DNA of 26,104 nucleotides from Monosiga brevicollis MX1 (lineage: Eukaryota; Opisthokonta; Choanoflagellata; Craspedida; Salpingoecidae): the NCBI RefSeq assembly GCF_000002865.3, contig NW_001865064.1, positions 493,922-520,025 on the forward strand. Reading direction: 5' to 3'. Of this stretch, positions 1 through 10,207 are shown piece by piece; within the stretch, counting starts at the first letter, position 1, and each line of letters starts with the position of its first letter. The position numbers were made by a program, and so were the translations under genes. Below the pieces are notes generated by a model, which was not told the DNA's origin, made no database searches, and saw only the letters and a list, made by a program, of their open reading frames with translations.

Positions 1-76
1 TCCTCCTTCCCGCTACTGTGGCGTCCCGCCCCACATGCCTGGCCCGTTTCTCTCTGACCCCTTCTCTGCCAATTAG

Positions 77-2101
77 TGTCCGGGGCGCAAGAAGCCGATC
101 TGCCATTGATAGTCGCGACATTACCGAGGCTCTGCGACGACGCAAACTCAGCCGCAACGAAAAACGGGATCGCAACAAAACTGTCATTGTCCCCAACGCT
201 GCCGAAGGCCCCCGAACAACCGCTGCCGATGGCAACAGCAAACGCCCCGCCGGATCGCACGGCCTCGACGCCGTCGCAGAAGATGCCACCCCTGACAATG
301 CCGCCCTTGCCGACGTGCTTCGAGAATCGGAAATGCGCCGCGAAATCACAAAACTTCAAAAACAACACATCATCGAACTACAGGTCCGCCCAACCGTGGC
401 CCACCCAGCCCCCGACAGGACAGTCGGTCGTGCCCTCGCCCTCGCCCTTTTTTTATTGGTTGGTGTTGGATGCTCACCACTGCGCAATCGCACCATTCCC
501 TCCTCGCTGCAGTCGGAAATGAAAACGCTTCGCGAGGAGAACAAGTTCTTAATGGGTCGCATCGGTACGCAACGCATGGCTACTCATCCCATCCTGTTTC
601 CACCCCACGCACCCGCCCAGCAGTCTGCTCAAATCAAGACGTGTGCCCCCTCTCCCCCTCTCGATCATGCAGCGAGCGCCGAACAGGAAATGAGCGCTGG
701 TAACCTCGAAATCGTCATGCTTCGCCAAGACCTAGAAGAAGCCCAAAACTCCCACGAAGGCCACCAAGCTGTCCACTCTACCCTGTACGTCTGAGCCTTA
801 CCTTGCCTCACGCACGCACACACACGCACAAGGCGCCGTCGCCTCTCGGGCTCGCCCGTGCCACCCCGCATGTACCAACGTTACGCCTTTGTGCCCGCAG
901 TACCGACCACATTCACTCCATCGAAGCAGAACGGGACGATGCCCTCGACAAACTTCAAAAGGTTCGAGTCTGTAGCCCTTTGACCCCAAGTCATCGCCAA
1001 CAACTCATCTTCCCCGCCCCCTTGCTTGCGAACCCCACTTTTTCCAAATTCCTTCATTAGGTGTTGCACTTGGTGGATGCTCTGGCCGAACGACCTGGCT
1101 TGACCCTACCCAATGAGGCCCTCTCCGCGGCCATGTCCCACACCGACCTGACAGATCGTGGTATGTGAGCTAACCAACCACGCAACCGCTCCGTTGTGCC
1201 AGCGCTCACCTCTCGAAATGGCGCGCCCCACAGTCGACGCACTGCACCGGTTGGACCAGCGCATCCGTCAGCAGGAACGCATGGTTGCCGACCAACTCGC
1301 CCAAGGAGACCGCCAGGTGGATCTCTATCTTCAAGAACAGGCCGCGAGTCGGCGAACCAGCTGGATCGACCCGGCCGACATCCCTGCCAACCACAGTCCC
1401 TTGCCCGGCTCCCCAACCACCCACCACATTCCTGAAGACCATGTATTTGCCACCGGTGGACTCAACGATGCTCTCCTCCAACTCGAAGACATGCAATCCC
1501 GGCTCCGACCCCGTCTACGTACCCTTCTCAAGTCCTCCAACCAGCTTGTCATTCGCTCCTCCGCAGCTAGCAACACCTCCTCTGCTGCCAGTACGCATAT
1601 CCCTCCCTTGTCGCAATCGCCTTTGCCCTCGACGCCACAATCGCCGCCTGTTAGATTCATGCCAATCGCAACTCACATGAACCTGGCCGCCATGCCTGTT
1701 TTGCCGTGTTTTATGGACAACCCCGTTTGATCAGCTTCCCTCAACGCTTCTCTCAACGCGTCCAACATCTCGCGGGACGGATCCTTCAATAGCAGCTTCA
1801 ACCGTAGCCTCAACTCCTCCATGACCTCGCCCATTCGAGCAGGGGGCTACTATGACTCACGACCTTCGACTGCCAGCCGTGCACGAGGGTAAGTCCCGGC
1901 CAGCTGCCACAGCCCCGTTGTCATTGCATGCCACCTGGACCATGGGCGAATTCTTACATGATTCCTGCCCATCGACTGGCCACGCTCGTCAGATGGAGTG
2001 CGGGCCAGTACGCCCGTCGGCCAATGTCGGCACCATCAGGCCCTCGCTCCAACTTTTCCGCCAGTCTTCGTGGCGCAGCACATGATCTTTATCGTGCCTG
2101 A
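77..2101 (+). CDS. Coiled-coil protein of unknown function (3' part, 8 exons seen)
   Basis: The 5' end lies outside the window: the first exon follows an acceptor at 75-76 and begins mid-codon. In-phase GT-AG joins give exons 77-383, 513-564, 673-784, 901-961, 1061-1160, 1234-1590, 1735-1888 and 1993-2101 (TGA), about 416 residues. The first exon encodes a basic, then acidic, then helical segment. The following exons are rich in E, Q, R and K with heptad-like spacing (for example EMKTLREENKFLMGRI and LHRLDQRIRQQERMVADQL), which indicates a coiled coil. The C-terminal quarter is Ser/Asn-rich with repeated S-[LF]-N steps and basic Arg-Pro motifs (RPSTASRAR, RRPMSAPSG), probably disordered. I do not recognise the family; a cytoskeletal or centrosomal/axonemal role would be only a guess. 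The donor at 1889 (GTAAGT) also contains an in-frame TAA, so an unspliced form would end there. The join to 1993 adds 36 sensible residues. No signal peptide or membrane span is visible. Confidence 0.7.
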
Positions 2102-2590
2102 GTGGCAACTGAACCCTCTCCATTTTTCTGACTCCAGGACTTCGACACGACGTTTCGTGGCGGGACCTCTGTCCTGATTGTGTAGACTCTATGTACGATT
2201 TGGGCTGAGTGTGAGGAGATTGTACTTCTCCTTTGACCCGAACCCATGGACAGCCATGCCTTGTGCCTCGGCTGCGATGAACGACGTCCTGTGTATTTCA
2301 TTAACCCTGACGACGCTGCACCCGACGGCAGCTTCACTTGACTTGTGTTTGTTTGACATCATCTAATTTGTTCCCAACCTCATGATCTTTAAACCGTATC
2401 ACGGATGGAAGAGAAAAGGCGCGGTTTAGCCCGCATGACCGCTGACGGATGTTTTCCTGGGTTATTGACGCTAGGCCCATGCACCTTTGCTCAAGCAGTT
2501 CTTGAGGTGGCAGCATGTGGTCGTTTGCCACGGTTCAAGTGGATCTAATTGACTCATTCTGAGACCCAGCCAAGTCTGGCTTCGACCATT
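2102..2590. other. Convergent spacer between gene 1 and the carboxypeptidase gene
   Basis: This 489-nt stretch between two converging stop codons should hold both 3' UTRs. I see no canonical AATAAA, no repeat and no open frame with coding character. The short open frames on both strands show no recognisable motif. Confidence 0.6.
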
Positions 2591-5042
2591 CTACTTTGAC
2601 AAGTGGGGAAGAGGCTCGTCGGCCAAAAATGCATCAAACAATGCTGCTGCCGCCGCGGGCTTGAATTGAGGGACCTGTGCCACGGCAGTCAGCCACAGCC
2701 GTAAGAGAGTGCGAGATCAGCATGCATCTCACTCAAAGAGCATATTGGAACGTGGTGGTGACATACCATGTGGCCAGAACCACGGATGGTGGCAAATTGC
2801 CAATTGTCACCATAGCGGAAGACGTAACCGCCCATGTTCTGCTTGCCATCGATGGTCCATGGCCGCCATGTCTCGGTCAGACCAAGTCCTGGTGCAACAA
2901 GACACTTTGGAGCATCAGCAAACAGGCAACGCAAAGATCAGGGCGAGGCGATCCCTTTCCTGACCTTGAGCATCGAAATACTCGGTGTAACGGTCCTGGG
3001 TCATGAATGAATTGATTGAAGGATCTATGCACATGGCGTAACGGTTAAAACAAGGCATTGCACCATGCCGTGGCCAGGTGGTTTGTAGCCACTTTCGCCG
3101 TCTTCCCGATGAGTGTCTGTCTGTTGTGTGCTGGGAATTCAAGCCGGCTGTCCACAAACCGGTGTCGCCGTTGTAAACAAGCATGCGCAGTTTCTTGTTT
3201 TCAATAAGCTCCTTGTAGAATGGAAGCAGATTGGGCTCGGAGAGCGAGTAGTTGAAGCCAGCACCGTTATCTCCACTGGCATTATTGGCAAGAAGGTATG
3301 GCATGAAAGAAGGTGTGAGCGTTGCATGGATAGCTGCCGGCACTTTGGTTGGGATGAAGCGCCTGCACCCACCTAAAAAAGTAGGCATCGGAGGGCACAC
3401 GTAGAGCAGCGCGCACGTCGGAGCGGTTCAACCACAAGTTTTGTGCGGGGCCAGGACACGCGTAGTCGTTCTCACCACCGGTGACCTGCAAGCGTGTGGC
3501 AAACGAGGGATGAGAAGGTGGCTGTGGTGTCGTGGTGCACGAGGCTGGCACTTGCAAAACGCACGGTGGAGGGCGAGGCAAGGGGCGGCACGCGGCTCCA
3601 GTAAGAGCGAGAAGAATGGAGAGGGTCAAAGATGTTTTGCGCGTAGCAGGTGTCGTAGAGATTGTAGCTGTAGTAGGAACCAATTTCCTGAGTCATTTGC
3701 GTGAGAAGGGGTTGGCAGGCGGCGCTGATGTGGCCCGACTTGAGCTCCTCGGTTGTGCACGTGTTGGTGATCTGCCGGTAGAGGCGGTTGCTAAACTGGC
3801 CGTGGCCATGCATAAACTCGACGTTCCAGAAGGGGCCGCCCACGGGGCCGCAAAGAACTTCGGTACCCAGGCAACCATCACCCACGGCAAAGCCGGAAAG
3901 GGAGACATTGCCGGGGTCTGCCAACAGGGCCCGCACAATGACTGGGACGTAGACGCCAGCGTAGCTCTCTCCTGTTGAAAAATGATATTGAGGTGGCGTT
4001 TGAGCAATGACAAACAAGAAGAATGAGAAAACGGTGCTTCCGAATAGGTGCTGTCCTCGGGCTGGATTGGGCTGGACGGTTTGGAATGGACGAACCAGTG
4101 ATAAAGGTGGAGCGTTGGCGGTAGGCGGGCATTTGCTCGACAAAGCGGGTGAGGACGATTTGATTGGCCTTGGCGACCAACTCGTCATTCCAATCACCAC
4201 AGGACGTGCCGAGACCGGCCGGCCCAGCCGGGGTGCAGTAGCCAAAGCCCACGGGTGGGGGGTTGTCAACCACCAACAAGTTGGCCTTGCGGTTCCAGCT
4301 GCAGGGCCGATCATGAGGTGGGAAGGAGAGCGTCAGGGCAAGCGGGAAGAGTTTGCCCTTTTAGAAGAATCCATAGTTTACCTGTAGGGATTGCGGACAA
4401 GCTGTGGGATGCCGGTGCGGCGGTATTCGTCGTTATCAAGGCTGTCTTGGTTAAGAAGCAAGGGGCCAAACTCGACCAAGAGGCCGTAGAGGGAGCTGGC
4501 GCCGGGCCCACCTGTTCAAGTCGACAATGTCTGCGTTGAGGCTTGTTTTTTTTTTTTAATTTGGTAGACAGCGTGGGAATGCGGGGGAGGATGCAAAGGA
4601 TGAGGAAGAAAGATCAAAGGCTCACCTTGGTACCAAATCACCAGAGGGTCGTTGGCGGGATCGCTCTCACTCTCGACGAGCAGCCAATGCGCATACATGT
4701 CACCCTCGCCACTACAAGAAGGGATCAAGAGAGGAGGAAGGCAGGGGTATGAGGTTGCAGGTAAGATGGTGGTGGTGGCGGCGGCGGTGGTGGTGGTGAT
4801 GGTTGGCTTGAAGATGTAGCACGTGCAGGGTAGTGCATCGAGGCGGTCTATAGAATCGAGCTGTCTTACTTGGGCGGGGTACCAGCATAGGTGTATCCAC
4901 TAAACATACGACTGGGCAGGGCCGTGTTGTTGGGCCATCCGGGTAGTGCCGTGATCTCTTGAACCGTCTCGCCGGGCTTGGCTGCGGTAGCAGTGGCGGC
5001 GACCGCCAAGCCGCAGACCAACGCGATCCGCAACGCGAACAT
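2591..5042 (-). CDS. Serine carboxypeptidase, peptidase family S10
   Basis: This secreted or lysosomal enzyme should remove C-terminal residues from peptides in acidic compartments. Exons, from ATG to TAG: 5042-4870, 4711-4626, 4511-4382, 4298-4096, 3971-3592, 3485-3373, 3275-3160, 3024-2965, 2888-2767 and 2674-2591, all GT-AG and in phase, giving 488 residues, normal for S10. An N-terminal signal peptide (MFALRIALVCGLAVAATATA) precedes the family start ITALPGWP...RMFSGY. The oxyanion/substrate loop reads WYQGGPGASS (about 84-93), then PYSWNRKANLLVVDNP, the nucleophile motif GESYAG (Ser200), YNGDTD (catalytic Asp401) and GSGHMVP (catalytic His460). The complete triad suggests an active enzyme. 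WYQGGPGASS differs from the common WLNGGPGCSS: Gln replaces the Asn that helps bind the peptide carboxylate, and Ala replaces Cys. The exon 1 donor was moved to 4869 (GTAAG) because it keeps frame with the next exon. The exon 5 donor (3591, GTGCCG) is weak but restores phase. Confidence 0.93.
4767..4802. repeat. GGT/GGC trinucleotide tract in carboxypeptidase intron 1
   Basis: An imperfect run of GGT and GGC triplets ending in GATGGT lies inside the first intron of the carboxypeptidase gene (intron 4712-4869). It is not translated in the proposed gene model. Confidence 0.85.
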
Positions 5043-5083
5043 GCTGACAGCCGACTGTGGAACAATAATACCCCTTGCACCTG

Positions 5084-5133
5084 TTGCTGCTGCTGCTGGT
5101 GGTGCGGGTGGTGGTGGTGGTGGTGGTGGTGGT
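5084..5133. repeat. CTG then GGT trinucleotide repeats
   Basis: A short CTG run passes into about ten GGT triplets, about 42-91 nt upstream of the carboxypeptidase ATG (on the gene strand: ACC, then CAG). It probably lies in the 5' UTR or core promoter. Confidence 0.85.
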
Positions 5134-5274
5134 CTTGGGTGGGAGTCTCAGTGCTACTACGAGCGAAACCAATGCCCGCTGTGTTGCAGGCGCGCTCCCA
5201 GTCGCTTCGCCACTGACACGAGCGAGCGATGCCGTCGCTCCAGAAAAAAATAAAATAAAAGAGAGAGAGGAGAG

Positions 5275-5277
<3 letters not shown>

Positions 5278-5365
<88 letters not shown>
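5278..5365. repeat. (GA)44 dinucleotide microsatellite
   Basis: An uninterrupted GA run of 88 nt is followed, after a short unique stretch, by related GA/GACA repeats. It lies 236 nt upstream of the carboxypeptidase ATG, with pyrimidines on that gene's coding strand. Long mirror-symmetric purine runs of this kind can adopt triplex (H-DNA) structure; that is general knowledge, not shown here. Confidence 0.95.
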
Positions 5366-5368
<3 letters not shown>

Positions 5369-5394
5369 ATTGGTTTGGTCGGTTTGAGAATAAA

Positions 5395-5429
5395 GAGAGA
5401 GAGAGACAGAGAGAGACAGAGACAGAGAC

Positions 5430-5460
<31 letters not shown>

Positions 5461-5487
5461 CAGAAAGAGAGAGAGACAGAGAGAGAC

Positions 5488-5518
<31 letters not shown>

Positions 5519-5556
5519 CAGAGACAGAGAGACAGAGAGAGACAGAAAGAGAGAGG
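5395..5556. repeat. GAGACA/GAGA minisatellite, block 1
   Basis: Purine-rich short-period repeats built from GAGACA, GACAGA and GAAAGA units. Two nearly identical sub-blocks end in GAGACAGAAAGAGAGAG, at about 5455-5475 and 5535-5555, which suggests a higher-order duplication. Confidence 0.85.
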
Positions 5557-5710
5557 TGTTATGGCAACGTTCCGTAACTAACTCCAATATCTTATACATT
5601 TACTCTGTAAACATTAACATGGCCATACCTTTCATGTTAACATAAGCCATCAATATGTCGTTCATTTGCTACGATAACTACACTCCTACCTTGCTTGACA
5701 TTAACAGGAT

Positions 5711-6135
5711 ACGCGAAAGAGATAGAGACACACACAAAGACAGAGACAGAGACAGAGACAGAGAGGCAGACAGAGAGGCAGAGAGACAGAGACAGAGACA
5801 GAGACAGAGATAGAGAGGCAGAGAGACAGAGACAGAGAGGCAGAGACAGAGAGGCAGAGAGACAGAGACAGAGAGGCAGAGACAGAGAGGCAGAGACAGA
5901 GAGGCAGAGAGACAGAGACAGAGAGGCAGAGACAGAGACAGACAGAGAAAGGGAGAGGCAGAGAGAGACAGAGGCAGAAAAACAGAGAAACACACACACA
6001 CAGACGGAGTCACATACACAGAGACGAAGTCAGAGACACACAGAGACGGAGACACAGTCACAGAGAGACTGAGACACAGGAACAGAGAGACCGAGACACA
6101 GACACACAGTGACGGAGACACAGACACAGAGAGCA
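5711..6135. repeat. GACAGAGA/GGCAGAGA minisatellite, block 2
   Basis: About 420 nt of degenerate 6-, 8- and 18-nt period repeats (GACAGA, GGCAGAGA, CACAGA). They become more CACA-rich toward the right end. Long open frames cross them on both strands only because the repeat lacks stop codons. Confidence 0.85.
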
Positions 6136-6339
6136 AGCCGGGATTGCGTCGGTCAGCGCCGCATCGGTGTGGATCTGACTAGGAATGATGTTTGAGACGA
6201 AGACAGAGAGAGAGACAGGGCGTTCACGAACGCACATGTGTGCGCACACACAGGTACGCCGATACGCAGCAGTATAGGACACACGGAGAAGTGTATCGGA
6301 TGTATGCATACACGGTCGCAGGCAGATGCGGACGAGGAG

Positions 6340-6393
6340 TGTCGTAGTCCAGTAAATCATAAATGTACATTTATGATTTACTGGACTACGACA
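6340..6393. repeat. Perfect 54-bp palindrome with no spacer
   Basis: Positions 6340-6366 are the exact reverse complement of 6367-6393, centred on GTAC, with no unpaired base. A 12-bp direct repeat, CAGATGCGGACG, lies at 6323-6334 and again at 6392-6403, the second overlapping the palindrome's last two bases. No open frame or known element explains it. It may be a fold-back insertion, a double-stranded binding site, a hairpin-forming break point or a cloning/assembly artefact. Confidence 0.95.
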
Positions 6394-6863
6394 GATGCGG
6401 ACGCAATGACAGGCAGACATAGAAACGTCGGCGTCGACAATGCATGTCATGGTTTAAAGGGGTGATGGCAACACCATGCATGACGCGCCCGCCACCCAAG
6501 CGTCCCCACCCCACCTGGACGGCCAGATGGGCGGGCACTATACACACAATGAACGGGTGCTGTGATGGGCGTGGCTGTGAGTCAACTTCTACAGGACGGT
6601 TGTTATTGGAGCCAAACTTGCAACCAATTACCCATCTGTTGCCGTACCGTACCACTACCATCCGACCTAGGCAGGGCAGGGGCAGAGTGCACCCTCGGTA
6701 ATGGCCGATACCGCAACATGGTGAGACACTCGCACGATATCTTCAATGTTTTGAGAACGGACATGAGCTTCGCTGCATGCCTTGGTCTGCCGATGGCTTG
6801 CCTCGCCTTGCATGCCTCATGTGTATGGCCATGTCCCTCACACATCGATTCGGCACCGTCGAG

Positions 6864-6879
6864 AAAAAAAAAAAAAAAA
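6864..6879. repeat. A16 homopolymer run
   Basis: Sixteen A residues lie in unique sequence of the divergent spacer, followed by AT-rich sequence. This could be a retroposed poly(A) remnant or simple slippage. No target-site duplication was recognised. Confidence 0.9.
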
Positions 6880-7030
6880 TAGAAATGATCAAAAAATTAG
6901 GCAGAAATTCGTCGAAAATTCGCTCAAAATGGCCCATACGCTACGTGTTCGTGTGTGCCATCTAAAAGTAGCGCAACACTCCTATTTATAGACGTTCTCT
7001 ATTTTAAGACGATGTCCGTTATCGTGCAGC

Positions 7031-7052
7031 CACACACACACACACACACACA
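7031..7052. repeat. (CA)11 microsatellite
   Basis: Eleven CA dinucleotides, about 450 nt upstream of the NUDT9-like start codon. Confidence 0.95.
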
Positions 7053-7154
7053 TACAGAGCTTACCTTTCCTTTTTATCACTTCACGGTTTGCGTGTGGTC
7101 TCTGCGGTGCTTTATTTTTCAAGGGGACAGCACTCGAAACGGCAGCGTCCACTT

Positions 7155-7498
7155 CCACACCTCTCCCTCCCTCCCTCTGTAAGTGCCCGCCCCCTCTCTC
7201 TTTCTTCGTCTCTCTCTCTCTCTTTATCGCTCTCTATCGCCTCTCTGTCTCTCTCTGTGTCTCTGGTCTCTCTTTTGTTGTCCATCTCTGCTTGTGTGTG
7301 TGTGGTCGTTCCTTGTCTCTGTACCACGTTGACGGTTTGCTTCAAAATGGCAGCCACGACTTCCTGTGCCACCTCGTCTCTCTCGTTTCATCTCTCTTTT
7401 CGGCACCATCTCTTCATGGACTCACCATTCTTTCACCCCTCTCTCGTTGCTTCCCGCCCCTGCGTCCACTCTCTCACTTTTTGACTTTTTTTTTTTTT
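7155..7498 (+). promoter_or_regulatory. CT-rich leader and probable 5'UTR intron end of the NUDT9-like gene
   Basis: This is a long CT-rich stretch with (TC)n runs at about 7194-7260. It ends in a T-run followed by AG at 7499-7500, which looks exactly like a splice acceptor, and the start codon follows four bases later. I infer a 5'UTR intron ending at 7500. No upstream donor could be fixed. Confidence 0.45.
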
Positions 7499-7504
7499 AG
7501 CTGA

Positions 7505-9446
7505 ATGCTGCTGCGTCAGTGGAGCTGCTCCGTGTATCGTCGGACCCGGTCGTTTGTCGCATCGGGCTTGCCTGCCAGCTGGTCAACGATCCGCCACAGA
7601 TCAAGCGCTGGCTTTGTCGTCACGACTCGCTGCTTTTCGGCTCCCGACTTGTTGGTCAATTCCGTTCCCTGTCGGCCGCGCTCCTTAGTCCGCCACTTTT
7701 CGACCGTTGCCATGCCCGTACGTCATTCAGATTGTTGGACATGCTTTCAATACATCGTTTGGTGCCTTGCCCGCCTGCCCCGATCTTCCCTGCCTCTTTG
7801 CCTCCTTTCACTGCGCCCGTGCCCCCCCGCTCATCACTTGCACGTCAAGCCTTATTCCTCATGCCTGTGTGGTTTTGCTTTGTGCTTGTTGACATGCGCC
7901 GTTGCGCTTGAAAATTAGGGCCCTCATGTAAAAGCAAGGACATCCCCTTATCAGGGGGGGCCTGAACGCTTTGAAGTGCCCGACGACAAAGTTCCTTTTT
8001 CTGTACGGTTCAGCAGTTGGCTACCTCATACCCCGGTTGTGGCTGCCTCAATCCCTTTTTTCTTCCTTTCTCGTGTGCGTGCTCATCTCCCACTTGTTTG
8101 GCCCATGGAAGGTGGACTTTCCAGAGTACGCGCCGGTCGAATACACGGCTCCTGTTGTAGCGAACAAACCTGTTTGGGCCGATGATGAGGACAAGATTGC
8201 CGAATTCAAGTTTAACGCCCTTGACGGTGACACCAACCGCGTCAGCTTTGATGGCACCTATGAGATCGAGAAAGACACATCGCGTCCCATGTACGTCTGC
8301 TGCCCGCGCTCCATCCCCGCACCCGCTGGTTTTCGACATGTGACTCCTTGGGGAGATTGATTCATGCTTGCCATGCCTTCTTCTTCATGCGTCGTTGCTT
8401 CTCCGCCTCACTTCACCGCCTTGTAACCTCATTTTCTTTTATTTGTTGGTCCGATTTGTCCCGGCAGCAACTTGCATGGCCGTACCGGTATGCGTGGCCG
8501 CGGCCTGCTTGGCAAGTTTGGCCCCAATCATGCCGCAGACCCCGTGGTATCACGTTGGCAACGCCTTGCCAACGGCGAAGTTGCTCGGGACGAGGAGGGC
8601 CAACCCGTGCTTGAGATTGTCTTTATCAAGCGCAAGGACACTGGTATGCTCATGGCGCATTCCGCACATCTCACCTGCACCGGTTCACCTGCACCGGCTT
8701 TCCTTCGACTCATGACTTGTCGAACGACTTGCTCCTGCGCAGGCGAATGGGCTTTACCGGGTGGTATGGTCGAGGCTGGCGACACTGTTTCGGTGACCCT
8801 GAAAAAGGAATTTGGTGAAGAGGCGCTCAACAGTCTCGAAGCCGACGAAGTCGCCGTACGTGCTCTGCCCGCGCGCACGCCTCCAGTTCTCGACCCCCCG
8901 CCCCCACCTTTTTTTTTTCTCTGATTGCACACCTTCCCTCACCGTCTTCATTTCTACGTGCTCAGCGAGAAACGCTCAAGGCGGTGGTAGATCGCATCTT
9001 CCAGAACGGCGATGAGATTTATCGTGGCTACGTCGACGATCCTCGCAACACTGACAATGCTTGGATGGAGACGGTATGTTTTGCGCTGTCTTCTTCAAAT
9101 GACTGCTCCCCATCTGGCACGGATCAATTTGACGAGGTTGGCTGTCTCTGCTCAGGTGGCCGTCAACTTTCACGACAAGACCGGTAGCGCCTTTGGCCAT
9201 TTTAACCTGACGGCAGGCGATGATGCCGGCTCGGTATGTCAATTTCGTGGTCATGCCCGTAACCGCTTCCCCTCTTCCCAGCATTTCTCTCTGATCCATG
9301 TAGGCCAATGTAACCTCACTGTCTTGTGGCATCGGTCGCAGGTCGCCTGGGTCAAGGTGACGCCAGACATGGCCCTCTACGCGAGTCATGCAGACTTTGT
9401 GCGTGAGGTCTACAGTCGCCGCAGCGCCGACTACGGCAGTGCCTAG
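7505..9446 (+). CDS. NUDT9: ADP-ribose pyrophosphatase, NUDT9 family (Nudix hydrolase)
   Basis: The family hydrolyses ADP-ribose to AMP and ribose 5-phosphate. Exons: 7505-7717, 7919-8002, 8112-8290, 8468-8643, 8743-8855, 8966-9073, 9156-9233 and 9342-9446 (TAG), all GT-AG and in phase, 351 residues, close to mammalian NUDT9. Residues 1-71 (exon 1) are rich in Arg, Ser, Val and Phe and nearly free of acids, like a mitochondrial presequence. The body then matches NUDT9 throughout: KARTSPYQGG, VEYTAP, RTGMRGRGLLGKFGPNHAAD, IKRKDTGEWALPGGMVEAGD, EFGEEALNSL, YRGYVDDPRNTDNAWMET, AGDDAG and LYASHADFV. The Nudix box starts at Gly225 and keeps the metal-binding EFGEE core (240-244). The usual first Glu is Asp231 and the usual Arg is Lys239, both conservative changes. 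Activity is likely; mitochondrial location is inferred from the leader. No TRPM2-like channel portion is present. Confidence 0.95.
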
Positions 9447-10132
9447 AGTCAAGAAGCTTTTCTCTCTCCTCCATCTCCGTCAATGAATTGCGCGCCCCTG
9501 CCAACTTCTCGCAGGGATAACTTTTCCTTTTATTTCTTTGTGTTGAGTCCTCTGTCATTTGCCCGTCCTTCACTTTTTCCTTCCATTTTGATATTGCGAG
9601 AAGTGCTGGGCAAAGGCCCCCGCTCTTCTTACGACCAACATGCTCAAAACAAAACCGTCTCGCGTGGATGCAAGATGCCTGCCCCTCAATCATGTTAATC
9701 CAATCCCGAGTTGCACGGAATCAAAAAGAATCTCTTCTTGAACACCAAACAGCGGGGTTCAAAGGGCCCATCATCCTCAATAATGCCAATGCCTGTGATG
9801 CACAACTGGTCGAACACAGCAACCTAAGAGAGAGAGAGTTTCAGAGAGAGAGAGAGAGTTTCAGAGAGAAGAGAGAGTTTCAGAGAGAGAGAGTTAGAGG
9901 GAGAGAGAGATTTTGAGAGAGCTTGAGAGAGAGAGAGCTTGAGAGCGAGAGCTTGAGAGAGCTTGAGAGAAAGAGCTTGAGAGAAAGAGCTTGAGAGAGT
10001 TTGAGAGAGTTTGAGAGAGCTTGAGAGAGAGAGTTTGAGAGAGCTTGAGAGAGCTTGAGCTTGAGAGAGAGCTCTGAGAGAGAGAGAGAGAGAAAAAAAA
10101 GACGAGTGGATCAAATTAATCTGACATTTCAA
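9447..10132. other. Spacer between NUDT9 and eL32, with GA-rich minisatellite
   Basis: The left part (9447-9828) should carry the NUDT9-like 3' UTR and shows no credible coding frame. The right part is the GA-rich array described separately. The gene order is tandem, so the eL32 promoter should lie at the right end. Confidence 0.65.
9829..10094. repeat. Degenerate (GA)n array with TTTCAGAGA and GCTTGAGAGA units
   Basis: A purine-rich tandem array. The first third is built on GAGTTTCAGAGAGA units and the rest on GCTTGAGAGA units, often ten bases apart. It sits about 110-380 nt upstream of the proposed eL32 first exon, with purines on the coding strand. Confidence 0.9.
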
Positions 10133-10156
10133 CGACCACGAAACACCAATTTACTC

Positions 10157-10162
10157 CACGTG
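10157..10162. promoter_or_regulatory. CACGTG E-box upstream of eL32
   Basis: A palindromic CACGTG lies 51 nt before the pyrimidine run that may mark the eL32 transcription start. Myc-Max type bHLH factors bind this hexamer in animals, and such factors are known from choanoflagellates. Use of this particular site is inference; chance occurrence is possible. Confidence 0.35.
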
Positions 10163-10207
10163 TTGTCAACAGCGTTTCATCCTCGTGGTTTGAACCCGTG
10201 GTCGCCA

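Larger units (their letters stand above)
5043..7504. other. Repeat-rich divergent spacer, carboxypeptidase / NUDT9
   Basis: This 2.46-kb stretch separates two start codons that point away from each other, so it should hold both promoters. It contains triplet repeats, a (GA)n array, two GACAGA-type minisatellites, an AT-richer island at about 5575-5700, a perfect palindrome, an A16 run, a (CA)n run and a CT-rich stretch. The open frames here are translations of the simple repeats. I see no credible protein gene, tRNA or other structural RNA. Confidence 0.7.

Noticed and set aside
961-972. GGTTCGAGTCT resembling a tRNA B box
   Set aside because: No A box at suitable spacing and no cloverleaf; it sits at a splice donor of gene 1.
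4712-5599. 295-codon minus-strand frame with long Ser/Leu runs
   Set aside because: It is mostly translation of the (GA)n and GACA arrays, and the rest overlaps the carboxypeptidase first exon in the wrong frame.
5637-6136. Several 100-150-codon Ser/Leu/Val/Cys or Arg/Glu/Thr frames
   Set aside because: These are stop-free readings of the GACAGA minisatellite in several frames and strands, with no independent coding evidence.
8662-8698. Duplicated CACCTGCACCGG in NUDT9 intron 4
   Set aside because: A 12-14-bp direct repeat in an intron is unremarkable and has no partner elsewhere in the window.
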